Positions 30,590 through 39,562 are shown, numbered from the stretch's first letter. The stretch is DNA of 64,000 nt from Massilia psychrophila (GCF_002760665.1 NZ_PDOB01000002.1:124001-188000); one strand, 5' to 3'. Translations and numbers: made by a program. The notes: generated by a model from the sequence alone, not told the origin.

Positions 30590-30642
30590 ACATTCTCGCT
30601 ATAAAAAAGAAACCGATTTGCAACCCCGGCTTCCAAAAAAAT

Positions 30643-30765
30643 GGGGTCAGACCCCATTTTTATACGACAGACGTGCCCATAAACCGAATAAGAAACGGGT
30701 CTGACCCCATTTTTATACGGCAGACCTGCGCTTACACCGACTAAGAAACGGGTCTGACCCTGTTT
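30643..30765. repeat. 53-bp tandem repeat with palindromic GGGGTCAGACCCC core
   Basis: Three copies of a GGGTCTGACCCC-centred unit lie at a 53-bp period (equivalent bases at 30650, 30703 and 30756), each followed in the first two by CATTTTTATACG and CAGAC. The first copy has the near-perfect palindrome ATGGGGTCAGACCCCAT. The array fills the deoA-ALDH gap inside the operon. Confidence 0.9.
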
Positions 30766-30773
30766 TGGGGCAA

Positions 30774-33188
30774 CTAAACGCCGTATGGAATCCAGACATT
30801 CTTGACCTGGCTGGCGTGCGCCAGTACCGCGCGACCGCCCGACTGCCTGGTGCTGTACCAGTCGCGGCCCTTGGCGCCGCCGACCCAGGTGCGCTTGAGC
30901 GATTCGGCCGACAGGCGCTCGACTTCGGCGCAGCCCTCTGCAGAACCGTCGTGGCGCCATACCGCATCGACGTCCGAGTGGGTCGCCAACGTGCGCGCCA
31001 ACTCGTCGGCGCTGCCGGTGACGATATTGAGCGCACCGCCCGGCAGGTCCGAGGTGTCGAGCACCTGGTACAAGTCGGTGGTGGCCAGTGGGTACGCTTC
31101 CGACGGCACGGCGATGACGCGGTTGCCCAGCGCCAGCGCGGGAGCTACCAGCGAGATGAAGCCGAGCAGCGGCGCTTCATTCGGGCAGATGATGCCGATC
31201 ACGCCGACCGGCTCGTTGAGCGCGACGGTGATGCCGTGCATCGGCGGCTGGTGCGCCAGGCCGTCGTACTTGTCGGCCCAGGCGGCGTAGTAGAACAGGC
31301 GCTCGATCGAGGCCTGCACTTCCTTTGCGGGATTGGCCGAGCCGGTCATCGCGGCCAGGCGGGCGGCAAATTCGTCGGCGCGGATTGCCAGGTTTTCGGC
31401 GATGTAGTACAGCACTTGCGCGCGGTTGTGCGCGGTCGCCTTGGCCCAGCCGGACGCTTTGTGCGCCGCTTCCACGGCGTTGCGGATGTCCTTGCGGTTG
31501 CCTTCGCCGACATCGGCGATGAAGGCGCCGTCGGCGCCAACGATGGCGCGGCTGTAGGCGCCGTCAGGGCGGGCTTGCTTACCGCCGATGTACAGCTTGG
31601 CGGTGCGGTCGATGCCGAACACGTTGCCTGAGCCGGAAGACTGCGACGACGGCGACGACAGCGACGACGGCGACGACTTGAGCGCGCCCTTCGCTTCCAC
31701 CACCGGCAACGCCGGACGGGCGTCTTCCGACAGCGCCGTCATGTATTCGTACATGCCTTCCTTGCCGCCTTCGCGTCCAAAACCCGATTCGCGGTAGCCG
31801 CCGAAGCCGCAGGCAGCGTCGAACTGGTTGGCGGTGTTGATCCAGACGACGCCGGCCTTGATCTGCGGCGCGACGTCGAGCGCCAGGCTGATCGACTCCG
31901 ACCAGACGCAGGCGGCCAGGCCGTACACCGTGTTGTTGGCCAATTGAATCGCTTCGGCCGGAGTACGGAAACTCATGGCGACCAGCACCGGCCCGAAGAT
32001 CTCGGCCTGCGCGACGGCGGCCGAAGTGGAGGCGCCGGTGATGAGCGTCGGCAGGAACCAGGAACCGGTGCTTGGGATCTCGCAGTTCGGCTGCCAGATG
32101 GTGCAGCCTTCGGCGCGGGCCGCTTCGACCAGGCCGTGGATGCGCTGCTGCTGCACCGGATCGACCAGCGCGCCGACGTCCATCGACTTGTCGAGGGGCG
32201 AGCCGAGGCGCAGGTTTTCCATGCGTGCGCGCACCTTGCCAAGGAAGCGTTCTTGGATCGACTCCTGCACCAGCAGGCGCGAACCGGCGCAGCAGACCTG
32301 GCCCTGGTTGAACCAGATCGAATCGACCAGGCCTTCGACGGCGGCGTCCAGGTCGGCGTCTTCGAACACGATGAAGGGTGACTTGCCGCCCAATTCCAGC
32401 GAGAGCTTCTTGCCGCTGCCGGCGCTCGCCTTGCGGATCAGGCGGCCCACTTCGGTCGAGCCGGTAAACGCCAGCTTGTCGATACCCGGATGGTTGACGA
32501 TCGCTTCGCCTACCCGTCCATCGCCGGTGACGACGTTGACGACGCCGGCCGGCACGCCGGCCTGCTGGCAGATCTCGGCGAACAGCAGCGCCGACAAGGA
32601 GGTGAATTCGGCCGGCTTGAAGACGACGGTGTTACCGGCGGCCAGGGCCGGGGCGATTTTCCACGCCAGCATCAGCAGCGGAAAATTCCAGGGGACGATC
32701 TGCCCCACCACGCCGACGGCGCGGTAGTCGGCAAATTCTTCCGATTGCAGCTGGGCCCAGCCGGCGTGGTGATAAAAATGGCGGGCGGCCAGCGGCAGGT
32801 CGGCGTCGCGCGTTTCGCGGATCGTCTTGCCGTTGTCGAGCGTCTCGATCACCGCGAACAGGCGCGCATGCTTTTGCAGCAGGCGCGCCAGCGCGTACAG
32901 CACGCGCGCGCGGCCATGGCCGCCGAGGCCGACCCAGCCCGGCTGGGCGCGGCGCGCCGCGGCCACCGCGCGGTCGACGTCCTGCGAGCTGGCTTGCGTC
33001 AGCTGCGCCAGTTCAACGCCATCGGCCGGATTGGTCGAGGCGAAGGTGTCGGACGCCGCACTCCAGGCGTTGTCGATGAACAGGCCGAAGCGGCGCTCGT
33101 GCCGGTCGAGCCAGGCAAGCGCCTCTTTGGTGCTTTCGGGAGCTGGGCCGTAATCCATGGTGGTGAGAATCTCGTTGATAGTTGGCAT
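30774..33188 (-). CDS. Two-domain ALDH16-type aldehyde dehydrogenase
   Basis: 804 residues in one frame. Domain 1 (about 35-485) is a full aldehyde dehydrogenase: VPWNFPLLMLAWKIAPALA, FTGSTEVG, LELGGKSP (general-base Glu) and NQGQVCCAGSRLL (nucleophile Cys). A Ser-rich linker (about 515-530) leads to domain 2 (about 545-800), a shorter ALDH fold (ICPNEAPLLGFISLVAPALA) that lacks the catalytic Cys loop. This matches ALDH16, whose second domain is non-catalytic. Directly after deoC it probably oxidises the acetaldehyde that DeoC releases; that is inference from context. Confidence 0.88.
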   Translation of the reverse strand: MPTINEILTTMDYGPAPESTKEALAWLDRHERRFGLFIDNAWSAASDTFASTNPADGVELAQLTQASSQDVDRAVAAARRAQPGWVGLGGHGRARVLYALARLLQKHARLFAVIETLDNGKTIRETRDADLPLAARHFYHHAGWAQLQSEEFADYRAVGVVGQIVPWNFPLLMLAWKIAPALAAGNTVVFKPAEFTSLSALLFAEICQQAGVPAGVVNVVTGDGRVGEAIVNHPGIDKLAFTGSTEVGRLIRKASAGSGKKLSLELGGKSPFIVFEDADLDAAVEGLVDSIWFNQGQVCCAGSRLLVQESIQERFLGKVRARMENLRLGSPLDKSMDVGALVDPVQQQRIHGLVEAARAEGCTIWQPNCEIPSTGSWFLPTLITGASTSAAVAQAEIFGPVLVAMSFRTPAEAIQLANNTVYGLAACVWSESISLALDVAPQIKAGVVWINTANQFDAACGFGGYRESGFGREGGKEGMYEYMTALSEDARPALPVVEAKGALKSSPSSLSSPSSQSSGSGNVFGIDRTAKLYIGGKQARPDGAYSRAIVGADGAFIADVGEGNRKDIRNAVEAAHKASGWAKATAHNRAQVLYYIAENLAIRADEFAARLAAMTGSANPAKEVQASIERLFYYAAWADKYDGLAHQPPMHGITVALNEPVGVIGIICPNEAPLLGFISLVAPALALGNRVIAVPSEAYPLATTDLYQVLDTSDLPGGALNIVTGSADELARTLATHSDVDAVWRHDGSAEGCAEVERLSAESLKRTWVGGAKGRDWYSTRQSGGRAVLAHASQVKNVWIPYGV
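31645..31680. repeat. Four 9-nt repeats coding the ALDH16 linker
   Basis: Plus-strand units GACGACGGC, GACGACAGC, GACGACGGC, GACGACTTG encode the Ser-rich linker (SSLSSPSSQSS) between the catalytic and non-catalytic domains, so unit changes would alter linker length in frame. Confidence 0.9.
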
Positions 33189-33225
33189 GGCGAATCCGTT
33201 ACGGTTTAGTGCTGATTATGGGTGC

Positions 33226-34182
33226 TTATGGCTGCGCGTGGCGGTGGTTCGCCGAGTAGTTGCCCGTGACGTAGTGTTCGAGTTGGCGCTCGATGTCGGT
33301 CAGGAGGCTTGACGCACCGATGCGAAACAGGTGCGGCTCGAGCCACTCGCGGCCCAGTTCTTCCTTCATCAGCGCCAGGTACTGCAGCGCGCTCTTGGCC
33401 GAGCTGACGCCGCCGGCCGGCTTGAAGCCGACCTGGAAGCCCGTTTGCTCATGGTATTCACGGATTGCCCGCACCATCGTCAGCGCGACTGGAATAGTGG
33501 CGTTGACGCCTTCCTTGCCGGTCGACGTCTTGATGAAGTCGGATCCGGCCATCATGCACACCCACGACGCCTTGGCGACGTTTTCCAGCGTGGTCAGGTC
33601 GCCGGTGCCGAGGATGGACTTGATGTGCGCATCGCCGCAAGCCTTGCGGTAAGCGACCATCTCGTCGTATAGCGCCTGCCAGTTGGCGTTCAGGACGTGC
33701 TGGCGGGTGATGACGATATCGATTTCGGTGGCGCCGGCGGCGACCGACAGTTCGATCTCGCGCACCTTCGTTTCCATGCTGGCCAGACCGGCCGGGAAAG
33801 CGGTCGACACGGCGGCGATCGGCAGCCGGCCTTGCAAGATCCTGCCGGCCGGGGCGATCATCTCGTGGTACACGCAGACGGCGCCGGTCGAGAGACTGGC
33901 GACGCCGAGCGCCTCCATGATGTCGGTTCGCAGCGGGCGCATCGCCTTCATGCACAAGCGCTCGACGCGGCCCGGCGTGTCGTCGCCGCCGAGGGTGGTC
34001 AGGTCGATGCACTTGATCGCCTGGACCAGCCACGCGGCCTGGTACTCCTTCTTGACGGTGCGGCGGTTGGCTAAACTGACCGCGCGGCGGTCGGCGGCGT
34101 TGCGGTTGACCTTGATCTGGTTGACCCAGCCGAGATCGAGTCCGCTGGCTTCGTTGCGTTTGAAATCAAGAGCTTGGATCAT
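33226..34182 (-). CDS. deoC: Deoxyribose-phosphate aldolase
   Basis: 318 residues, the longer DeoC type. SDFIKTSTGKEGVNAT holds the Schiff-base lysine, GFKPAGGVSS the second lysine, and CIDLTTLGGDDTPGRV the N-terminal strand. It cleaves 2-deoxyribose-5-phosphate to glyceraldehyde-3-phosphate and acetaldehyde. Its start overlaps the deoB stop (ATGA, 34179-34182), and the ALDH16-type gene follows after 37 bp, so its aldehyde product has an enzyme at hand. Confidence 0.95.
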   Translation of the reverse strand: MIQALDFKRNEASGLDLGWVNQIKVNRNAADRRAVSLANRRTVKKEYQAAWLVQAIKCIDLTTLGGDDTPGRVERLCMKAMRPLRTDIMEALGVASLSTGAVCVYHEMIAPAGRILQGRLPIAAVSTAFPAGLASMETKVREIELSVAAGATEIDIVITRQHVLNANWQALYDEMVAYRKACGDAHIKSILGTGDLTTLENVAKASWVCMMAGSDFIKTSTGKEGVNATIPVALTMVRAIREYHEQTGFQVGFKPAGGVSSAKSALQYLALMKEELGREWLEPHLFRIGASSLLTDIERQLEHYVTGNYSANHRHAQP

Positions 34183-35372
34183 AGCAAAGGTGTTCCGTTG
34201 GAGAGAGGTGTGACGCCCAGGTGGCTTGCCAAGGTGGCGCCGATGTCGGCGAAGGTGTTCGATATCGGCAGCGCGCGCGGTGGCACGCCCGGGCCGAAGA
34301 AAATCATCGGGATGTGTTCGCGCGTATGGTCCGACCCCGGCCAGCTCGGGTCGCAGCCATGGTCGGCGGTGATGACGGCGATGTCGCCTTGCTTCAGTTT
34401 GGCGATGAATTCGGGCAGGCGCGCGTCCAGTTCCTGCAACGCGTTGGCGTAGCCGGCGATGTCGCGGCGGTGACCGAAAGCCTGGTCGAAGTCGACGAAA
34501 TTGACGAAACTGAGCGACTTGTCGCCCACTTCGTCGGTGACCTTGAGCAGCGCGTCGAACAGCGCCATGTTATCGATGCCCTTGACCACGCGCGAGATGC
34601 CCTGGGTAGCGAAGATGTCGCTGATTTTACCGAGGCCGACGACTTCGCCGCCCGCGTCCTTCACATGGTCGAGCAAGGTCCGGCTTGGCGGCGGTACTGC
34701 GTAATCGTGGCGATTGCTGGTGCGGCGGTAGTTGCCGTTCGCGCCCACGAAAGGACGGGCGATGACGCGGCCGATGTTGTATGGCTTGACCAGCTCGAAC
34801 GCCGCTTCGCAGACGGCATACAGGCGCTCGAGGCCGAAGTGTTCTTCGTGCGCGGCGATCTGCATCACCGAGTCGCCCGACGTATAAATGATCACTTTGT
34901 TGGTGGCGACATGCTCGTCGCCGTGCAAATTGATGATGTCGGTGCCGGAGGCGTGGCAGTTGCCGAGAAAGCCAGCCACGCCGGTGATGGCTTGCAGCTT
35001 GTCGGTCAGGTCAAGCGGCATCGACGGCACCGCGCGCGGAAAATAGCCCCATTCAAAAGTGACCGGCACACCGGCGATCTCCCAGTGGCCGCTTTGGGTG
35101 TCCTTGCCGGTCGAACGCTCGCAGGCAGCGCCGTAAGCGCCCGTAAAACCGTCGCGCAGCGTAAAACCCGCAGCCCATTCGCCGCAAGCCTGGTGAGCGG
35201 CGGCGGCAAGGCCGAGACGCTCGAGGTTCGGCAGCCGCAGCGGCGCGCCGGCGTCTTGCGCCCAGCTGGCGATGTGGCCGAACGTGTTGGCGCCGACGTC
35301 GCCGAATTTTTCGGCATCGGGCGCGGCGCCAAGGCCGAAGGAATCAAGCAGGAGGATGAATGCACGGGACAT
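34179..35372 (-). CDS. deoB: Phosphopentomutase
   Basis: 397 residues, alkaline-phosphatase superfamily. LLLDSFGLGAAPDAEKFGD carries the first metal Asp; ITADHGCDPSWPGSDHTREH the C-terminal metal ligands; CERSTGKDTQSGHWE the phospho-acceptor Thr. It interconverts (deoxy)ribose-1- and -5-phosphate, linking the phosphorylases to DeoC. It starts 27 bp after the purine nucleoside phosphorylase and overlaps deoC. Confidence 0.95.
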   Translation of the reverse strand: MSRAFILLLDSFGLGAAPDAEKFGDVGANTFGHIASWAQDAGAPLRLPNLERLGLAAAAHQACGEWAAGFTLRDGFTGAYGAACERSTGKDTQSGHWEIAGVPVTFEWGYFPRAVPSMPLDLTDKLQAITGVAGFLGNCHASGTDIINLHGDEHVATNKVIIYTSGDSVMQIAAHEEHFGLERLYAVCEAAFELVKPYNIGRVIARPFVGANGNYRRTSNRHDYAVPPPSRTLLDHVKDAGGEVVGLGKISDIFATQGISRVVKGIDNMALFDALLKVTDEVGDKSLSFVNFVDFDQAFGHRRDIAGYANALQELDARLPEFIAKLKQGDIAVITADHGCDPSWPGSDHTREHIPMIFFGPGVPPRALPISNTFADIGATLASHLGVTPLSNGTPLL

Positions 35373-35399
35373 GATGGTGGCTCGAAAAAAGTAGGTAGG

Positions 35400-36272
35400 T
35401 CAGGCGTTGGCGCGCGGCGAAGCGTCGCGCGGCGAAGCGTCGCTCGGCGTCTTCGCCAGGTCGGCCAGAAAAGCGAGGATCAGCTTGACGAGTTCCTTGG
35501 CGCCGATCGCGGCATACTTGAGGGTCTGTTCGTGCGATAGCGGAAACGGCGACATGCCTTCGGCCAGGTTGGTAATCACCGACACGCCCGTCACTTTCAG
35601 GCCGCAGTGGCGGGCCGAGACCACTTCGGGCACCACCGACATGCCGACGACGTCGGCGCCGAGCCGGGCCATCATGCGGATTTCGGCGGCGGTTTCGAAG
35701 TTCGGTCCCGGGTAGGCGACGAACACGCCCTGGTGCAAGGTGATGCCGTTGGCGGCGGCCGTTGCCAAAACCCGGTCGCGGATGTCGGCGTCGTAGCAAT
35801 TGGCCATGCTGAAAAAGCGCGGCCCGAAGCGCTCGTCGTTCGGTCCGATCATCGGCGTGCCCGGCAACAGGTTGATATGGTCGGTCAGCGCGACCAGGCT
35901 GCCGGCGTCGACTTCAGGTCGCAGCGAACCGGCGGCGTTGGTCACGAACAGCATCTCGCAGCCGAGCAGCTTGATGGTGCGCACGGCCGACGTCATCACG
36001 CCCATGCCGTAGCCTTCGTAGAAGTGGCCGCGCCCCTTCATGCACACCACGTCGACGCCGGCCAGGGTGCCGGCCACCAGTTCGCCGGCGTGGCCGTGCA
36101 CGGTGGAGATCGGAAAACCCGGCAGTTCGTCGAAACCGATGGTCACTGCGTCCGTCATCTGCTCGGCCAACACGCCCAGTCCGGAACCGAGGATCAACGC
36201 CACGCGCGGCGCGAAACCAGGTTTGCGCGCGCGGATCAGGTCGGCCGCTTCGAAGGGAGTGTTGTTGGACAT
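35400..36272 (-). CDS. xapA: Trimeric purine nucleoside phosphorylase, XapA-like
   Basis: 290 residues from ATG 36272, which has AAGGA 7 nt upstream; the frame to 36341 adds 23 residues without a site. PNP/MTAP class: VALILGSGLG (phosphate loop), FPISTVHGHAGELV, FVTNAAGSLRPEV and YPGPNFETAAEIRM. It phosphorolyses purine nucleosides such as inosine, guanosine or xanthosine; XapA versus PunA is a guess. It is the first gene of the deo operon, behind a sigma-70-like promoter with an inverted repeat downstream. The C-terminus carries a duplicated DASPR from a 15-nt repeat. Confidence 0.88.
   Translation of the reverse strand: MSNNTPFEAADLIRARKPGFAPRVALILGSGLGVLAEQMTDAVTIGFDELPGFPISTVHGHAGELVAGTLAGVDVVCMKGRGHFYEGYGMGVMTSAVRTIKLLGCEMLFVTNAAGSLRPEVDAGSLVALTDHINLLPGTPMIGPNDERFGPRFFSMANCYDADIRDRVLATAAANGITLHQGVFVAYPGPNFETAAEIRMMARLGADVVGMSVVPEVVSARHCGLKVTGVSVITNLAEGMSPFPLSHEQTLKYAAIGAKELVKLILAFLADLAKTPSDASPRDASPRANA
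35412..35441. repeat. Duplicated 15-nt unit coding the PNP C-terminus
   Basis: GCGCGGCGAAGCGTC is present twice in tandem (35412-35426, 35427-35441) and encodes DASPR repeats just before the stop of the purine nucleoside phosphorylase. Confidence 0.85.
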
Positions 36273-36372
36273 GCTGGTTCCTTGTTGGGTAAGAATGATC
36301 GTGGTATCGGCGGCCGGCGTGAAATTTTTATTGCTAACCACCTTTTACTACTATGCATTAATTCGAATATGT

Positions 36373-36399
36373 ATGGCAAATACCAATTTTCTTTGCCAT
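36373..36399. promoter_or_regulatory. Inverted-repeat operator downstream of xapA promoter
   Basis: ATGGCAAA (36373-36380) and TTTGCCAT (36392-36399) form a perfect 8-bp inverted repeat with an 11-bp spacer, just downstream of the predicted transcription start of the xapA-deo operon, a repressor position. The left arm lies inside an 18-bp sequence (36366-36383) found inverted upstream of the BMP importer. Confidence 0.6.
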
Positions 36400-36409
36400 T
36401 TAGAGCTTT

Positions 36410-36438
36410 ATAGTATAAATGCTCTGTGAAACTGTAAA
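36410..36438 (-). promoter_or_regulatory. Sigma-70-like promoter of xapA-deo operon
   Basis: On the minus strand TTTACA (36438-36433) and TACTAT (36415-36410) are 17 bp apart. Transcription would begin near 36403, about 130 nt before the xapA ATG, leaving a leader that carries the inverted-repeat operator. Confidence 0.5.
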
Positions 36439-36487
36439 TGGTGCATGACGATCTTTTCCAGCGCACAGAGCGAACAGCCGGGATCGA

Positions 36488-36516
36488 TTGACACTTTGAA
36501 AACAACTGTTTACGAT
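36488..36516 (+). promoter_or_regulatory. Sigma-70 promoter of psuK-psuG
   Basis: A perfect -35 TTGACA (36488-36493) is followed after 17 bp by TACGAT (36511-36516). Transcription would start near 36523, about 24 nt before the GTG start of the kinase gene. Confidence 0.7.
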
Positions 36517-36533
36517 CAAAGACAATTGTTTAC
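36502..36533 (+). promoter_or_regulatory. Tandem operator-like repeats over psuK promoter
   Basis: ACAACTGTTTAC (36502-36513) and ACAATTGTTTAC (36522-36533) are direct repeats 20 bp apart, on the same face of the helix. The first covers the -10 spacer, the second the start site, which suits a repressor. The second contains the palindrome ACAATTGT. Confidence 0.6.
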
Positions 36534-36546
36534 CGGATAGTGCCAA

Positions 36547-37692
36547 GTGAGTGATGTGTCGAAAAAAGAACAGCTCTATCAACTGATTTGTGCGGATCCT
36601 TTCATTTCCCAGCAGGACCTGGCGGCCCGCTTGCGCCTGTCGCGCTCGGCGGTGGCCGGCCATGTCGCCGGCCTGATCCGCGACGGCCGCCTGCTCGGGC
36701 GCGCCTACGTCATCCCAAGCCTGCGCCCGATCGCCTGCATCGGCGCGGCCAACCTGGACCGCAAACTGCGTTCGCTGGCAACGCTGACGATGGGCACTTC
36801 CAATCCCGCGCGCCAGGACGAATCGTTTGGTGGCGTGGCGCGCAACATCGCCGAAAACCTGGCACGCCTTGGCGCCCCCGTCAGCCTGACGACGGCGATC
36901 GGCGACGACGCGTCGGGCCGCGCGCTGCTGGCCCACGCCGAGGCGGCCGGCATCGACATGCGCCACACCCTCAAACTCGACAACGCCTGCAGTGGTACCT
37001 ACACCGCGGTGCTCGACGAGCACGGCGAGATGATGCTGGCGCTGGCCGACATGGCGCTGTACGACCTGATCACGCCCGATGTGCTGGCCAATCGCCAGCC
37101 GCGCCGCGCTGCCCCGGCCTTGATCGTGGCCGACCTGAACCTGCCGCGCGAGACGCTGGCAATGCTGTTGGCCGAAAGCCGGCGCGAGCAAGCGCAAGCG
37201 CCGCTGGTGATGGTGGCGGTGTCGCAGCCGAAGATGGCGCGCCTGCCGATCGATCTGCGCGGGTTGCGTGTGCTGATCCTCAACCAGGGCGAACTCGAAA
37301 CCCGGGTCGGTGCGCCGCTGCGCACCGACGCCGACTTCGCCGCCGCCTGCGCTGCCGTGCAGGAACAGGGCGCGCAGGACGTGATCGTCACGCGCGGCGC
37401 CGCCGGTGTACTGTTTACGCATGCCGGCGGCGTCAGGCATCTGGCCGCGCGGGATGCCGACGTGGTCGACGTCACCGGCGCCGGCGACGCTTTTGCGGCA
37501 GCCGTATGCTGGTCGCTGTTTCACGGCAGCGATGACCTTGAACTGGCATGCCGGCGCGGGCTGAAGCTCTCCGCCATCACGCTCGGTTGCGCGGCAACGG
37601 TCTGCCCGTGGCTACGCGCCGACAGCCTCGACGGGATCGACGACGAGGCCCACACCCCGGGCACCGATTTCAACACCCTCTACCAGGAATGA
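36547..37692 (+). CDS. psuK: PfkB-family (pseudouridine) kinase with N-terminal winged helix
   Basis: 381 residues, GTG start. Residues 1 to about 60 are a helix-turn-helix (EQLYQLICADPFISQQDLAA, RLRLSRSAVAGHVAGLIRDG), followed by a PfkB sugar kinase (ACIGAANLDRKLR, FGGVARNIAENLARLG, and the ATP/anion-hole motif DVTGAGDAFAAA). Next to psuG this is most likely pseudouridine kinase, making pseudouridine-5-phosphate. The fused DNA-binding domain suggests that it may also regulate its own promoter, where two tandem repeats are seen. The stop is 2 bp before the psuG start. Confidence 0.88.
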   Translation: MSDVSKKEQLYQLICADPFISQQDLAARLRLSRSAVAGHVAGLIRDGRLLGRAYVIPSLRPIACIGAANLDRKLRSLATLTMGTSNPARQDESFGGVARNIAENLARLGAPVSLTTAIGDDASGRALLAHAEAAGIDMRHTLKLDNACSGTYTAVLDEHGEMMLALADMALYDLITPDVLANRQPRRAAPALIVADLNLPRETLAMLLAESRREQAQAPLVMVAVSQPKMARLPIDLRGLRVLILNQGELETRVGAPLRTDADFAAACAAVQEQGAQDVIVTRGAAGVLFTHAGGVRHLAARDADVVDVTGAGDAFAAAVCWSLFHGSDDLELACRRGLKLSAITLGCAATVCPWLRADSLDGIDDEAHTPGTDFNTLYQE

Positions 37693-37694
37693 CC

Positions 37695-38633
37695 ATGCAG
37701 CAGTTTCTCTTGTTCTCTCCCGAAGTCGCCGCCGCGCGCGCCGCCGGCAAACCGGTGGTGGCCCTCGAATCGACCATTATTTCGCATGGCATGCCGTATC
37801 CACAGAACGTGACGATGGCGCGCGAAGTCGAACAAGTCATCCGCGACGCCGGCGCCGTGCCGGCGACGATCGCCATCATCAAAGGCAAGATCTGCATTGG
37901 CCTGTCAAACCAGCAGCTCGAACTGCTGGGCACCGCGCCGGACGCGATGAAGGTAAGCCGGCGCGACCTGCCGTTCGTCGTCGCCACCGGCCGGCTCGGC
38001 GCCACCACCGTGGCCGCCACCATGATCTGCGCGGCGCTGGCCGGCGTCAACGTGTTCGTCACCGGCGGCATTGGCGGCGTGCACCGTGGCGCCGCGACCA
38101 GCTTCGACATCTCGGCCGACCTGCAAGAACTGGCGCACACCAGCGTGGCGGTGGTGTGCGCCGGCGTCAAGTCGATCCTCGACATCGGCCTCACGCTCGA
38201 GTACCTCGAGACACACGGCGTGCCAGTGATCAGCGTCGGCCAGGCCGGTTTCCCGGCCTTTTTTACGCGCGAGAGCGGCTTCGATGCCGACTTCCGCTGC
38301 GACAGCGCGCTCGAGCAGGCCGGGTTCATCCACGCCAAGTGGGCGCTGGGATTGGCTGGCGGCGTCGTCGTCGCCAATCCGGTGCCGGCCGCGTTTGCGA
38401 TGGAAAAGGAAGAAATCGACCGTATTACCAGCCAGGCCCTGTTTGAAGCGGAGCAGCACGGCGTGACGGGCAAGGCGGTGACGCCGTTCCTGCTTGGCCG
38501 GATCAAGGAGCTGACCGGCGGGCGCAGCTTAGCCACCAACATCGCCCTGGTCAAACACAACGCGCTGGTCGGCGCGCACCTGGCGCTGGCGTTGCAGCAG
38601 TTACCCGGCCTGCCCGGCCTGACCCCGCTCTGA
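37695..38633 (+). CDS. psuG: Pseudouridine-5'-phosphate glycosidase
   Basis: 312 residues from ATG 37695, which has AGGA 6 nt upstream; the ATG at 37689 is too close to the site, and the frame back to 37548 overlaps the kinase. Family motifs: VALESTIISHGMPYPQNV, CIGLSNQQLE, FVTGGIGGVHRGA (catalytic region) and VANPVPAAFAME. It splits the C-C glycosidic bond of pseudouridine-5-phosphate into uracil and ribose-5-phosphate. Uracil would enter the Pre pathway encoded 16 kb away. Confidence 0.94.
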   Translation: MQQFLLFSPEVAAARAAGKPVVALESTIISHGMPYPQNVTMAREVEQVIRDAGAVPATIAIIKGKICIGLSNQQLELLGTAPDAMKVSRRDLPFVVATGRLGATTVAATMICAALAGVNVFVTGGIGGVHRGAATSFDISADLQELAHTSVAVVCAGVKSILDIGLTLEYLETHGVPVISVGQAGFPAFFTRESGFDADFRCDSALEQAGFIHAKWALGLAGGVVVANPVPAAFAMEKEEIDRITSQALFEAEQHGVTGKAVTPFLLGRIKELTGGRSLATNIALVKHNALVGAHLALALQQLPGLPGLTPL

Positions 38634-38656
38634 CCGCGATCTGACTGAAAAACGCC

Positions 38657-39562
38657 ATGTCCATCGACCTGAAACAGCTGAAGTACTTCCTCGCCGTCGC
38701 GGAAGAAAAGAGCTTCTCGCGCGCGGCCGAACGGCTGCATATTTCGCAGCCGCCGCTGAGCCAGCAGATCATGAAGCTCGAGAGCGAGCTGGGAGTCAAA
38801 CTGTTCGCCCGCACCACCCGCACGTTCGAACTGACGGTGGCCGGCAAGGCGCTGATGGTGGAGGCATCCGAACTGCTGGCCAAGATGCGCATGACGATCG
38901 ACACCATCCGCCAGATCGACCGCGGCGAAGTAGGCCGGCTGCGGGTCGGCATCGTCGGCTCGGCGATGTGGGGACCGATTCCGAGCCTGCTCGAACAGTT
39001 CCAGACCAAATTCCCGCGCGTGACGTGGACGCTGCACGAGGCCGGGCCGAACGTGCAGTACGAAGCGCTGCGCGCCAAGCAGATCGACGTCGGTTTCTGG
39101 CGCGAACCGAAGCTGGGCGATGACGAACTCAAGCATGACAACCTGCGCCAGGAGCTGTGCTTTCGCGAGAACGTCTGCGTCGCCGTCAACGAACACCATC
39201 GGCTCGCCAGCAAGGGTTACGTCGAACTGACCGACCTTGCCGACCAGCCGATGCTGACGCTGGCGCTGGACAAGTCGGCCTTCCCGCGCTACCTGATCCA
39301 GTGCTGCGTCGACGCGGGTTTTCAGCCGACCATTTTCCAGGAAGCGTCCGAGCCGCAGACCTTGCTGGCGATGGTCGGCGCCGGCCTCGGCGTCGCCCTC
39401 ATGCCCGAGACCACCAGCCGGATCGGCTGGCCAGGGGTGATCTTTTTGCCGATCAAGACCAACCCGCCGTCGGCCAACCTGTACATCGCCTACACGGCCC
39501 AGGACGACGCGCCCGTGGTGCGCGCTTTCCTCAATATACTCAACCCCGCCGCTGCCGAATAA
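38657..39562 (+). CDS. LysR-family transcriptional regulator
   Basis: 301 residues. Helix-turn-helix: LKQLKYFLAVAEEKSFSRAA followed by RLHISQPPLSQQIMKLE, then the effector domain from LRVGIVGSAMWG. It lies 23 bp after psuG on the same strand, so it is probably co-transcribed with psuKG, and it precedes the BMP importer, whose upstream region carries the motif shared with the xapA promoter. Either could be its target; the ligand is unknown. Confidence 0.88.
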   Translation: MSIDLKQLKYFLAVAEEKSFSRAAERLHISQPPLSQQIMKLESELGVKLFARTTRTFELTVAGKALMVEASELLAKMRMTIDTIRQIDRGEVGRLRVGIVGSAMWGPIPSLLEQFQTKFPRVTWTLHEAGPNVQYEALRAKQIDVGFWREPKLGDDELKHDNLRQELCFRENVCVAVNEHHRLASKGYVELTDLADQPMLTLALDKSAFPRYLIQCCVDAGFQPTIFQEASEPQTLLAMVGAGLGVALMPETTSRIGWPGVIFLPIKTNPPSANLYIAYTAQDDAPVVRAFLNILNPAAAE

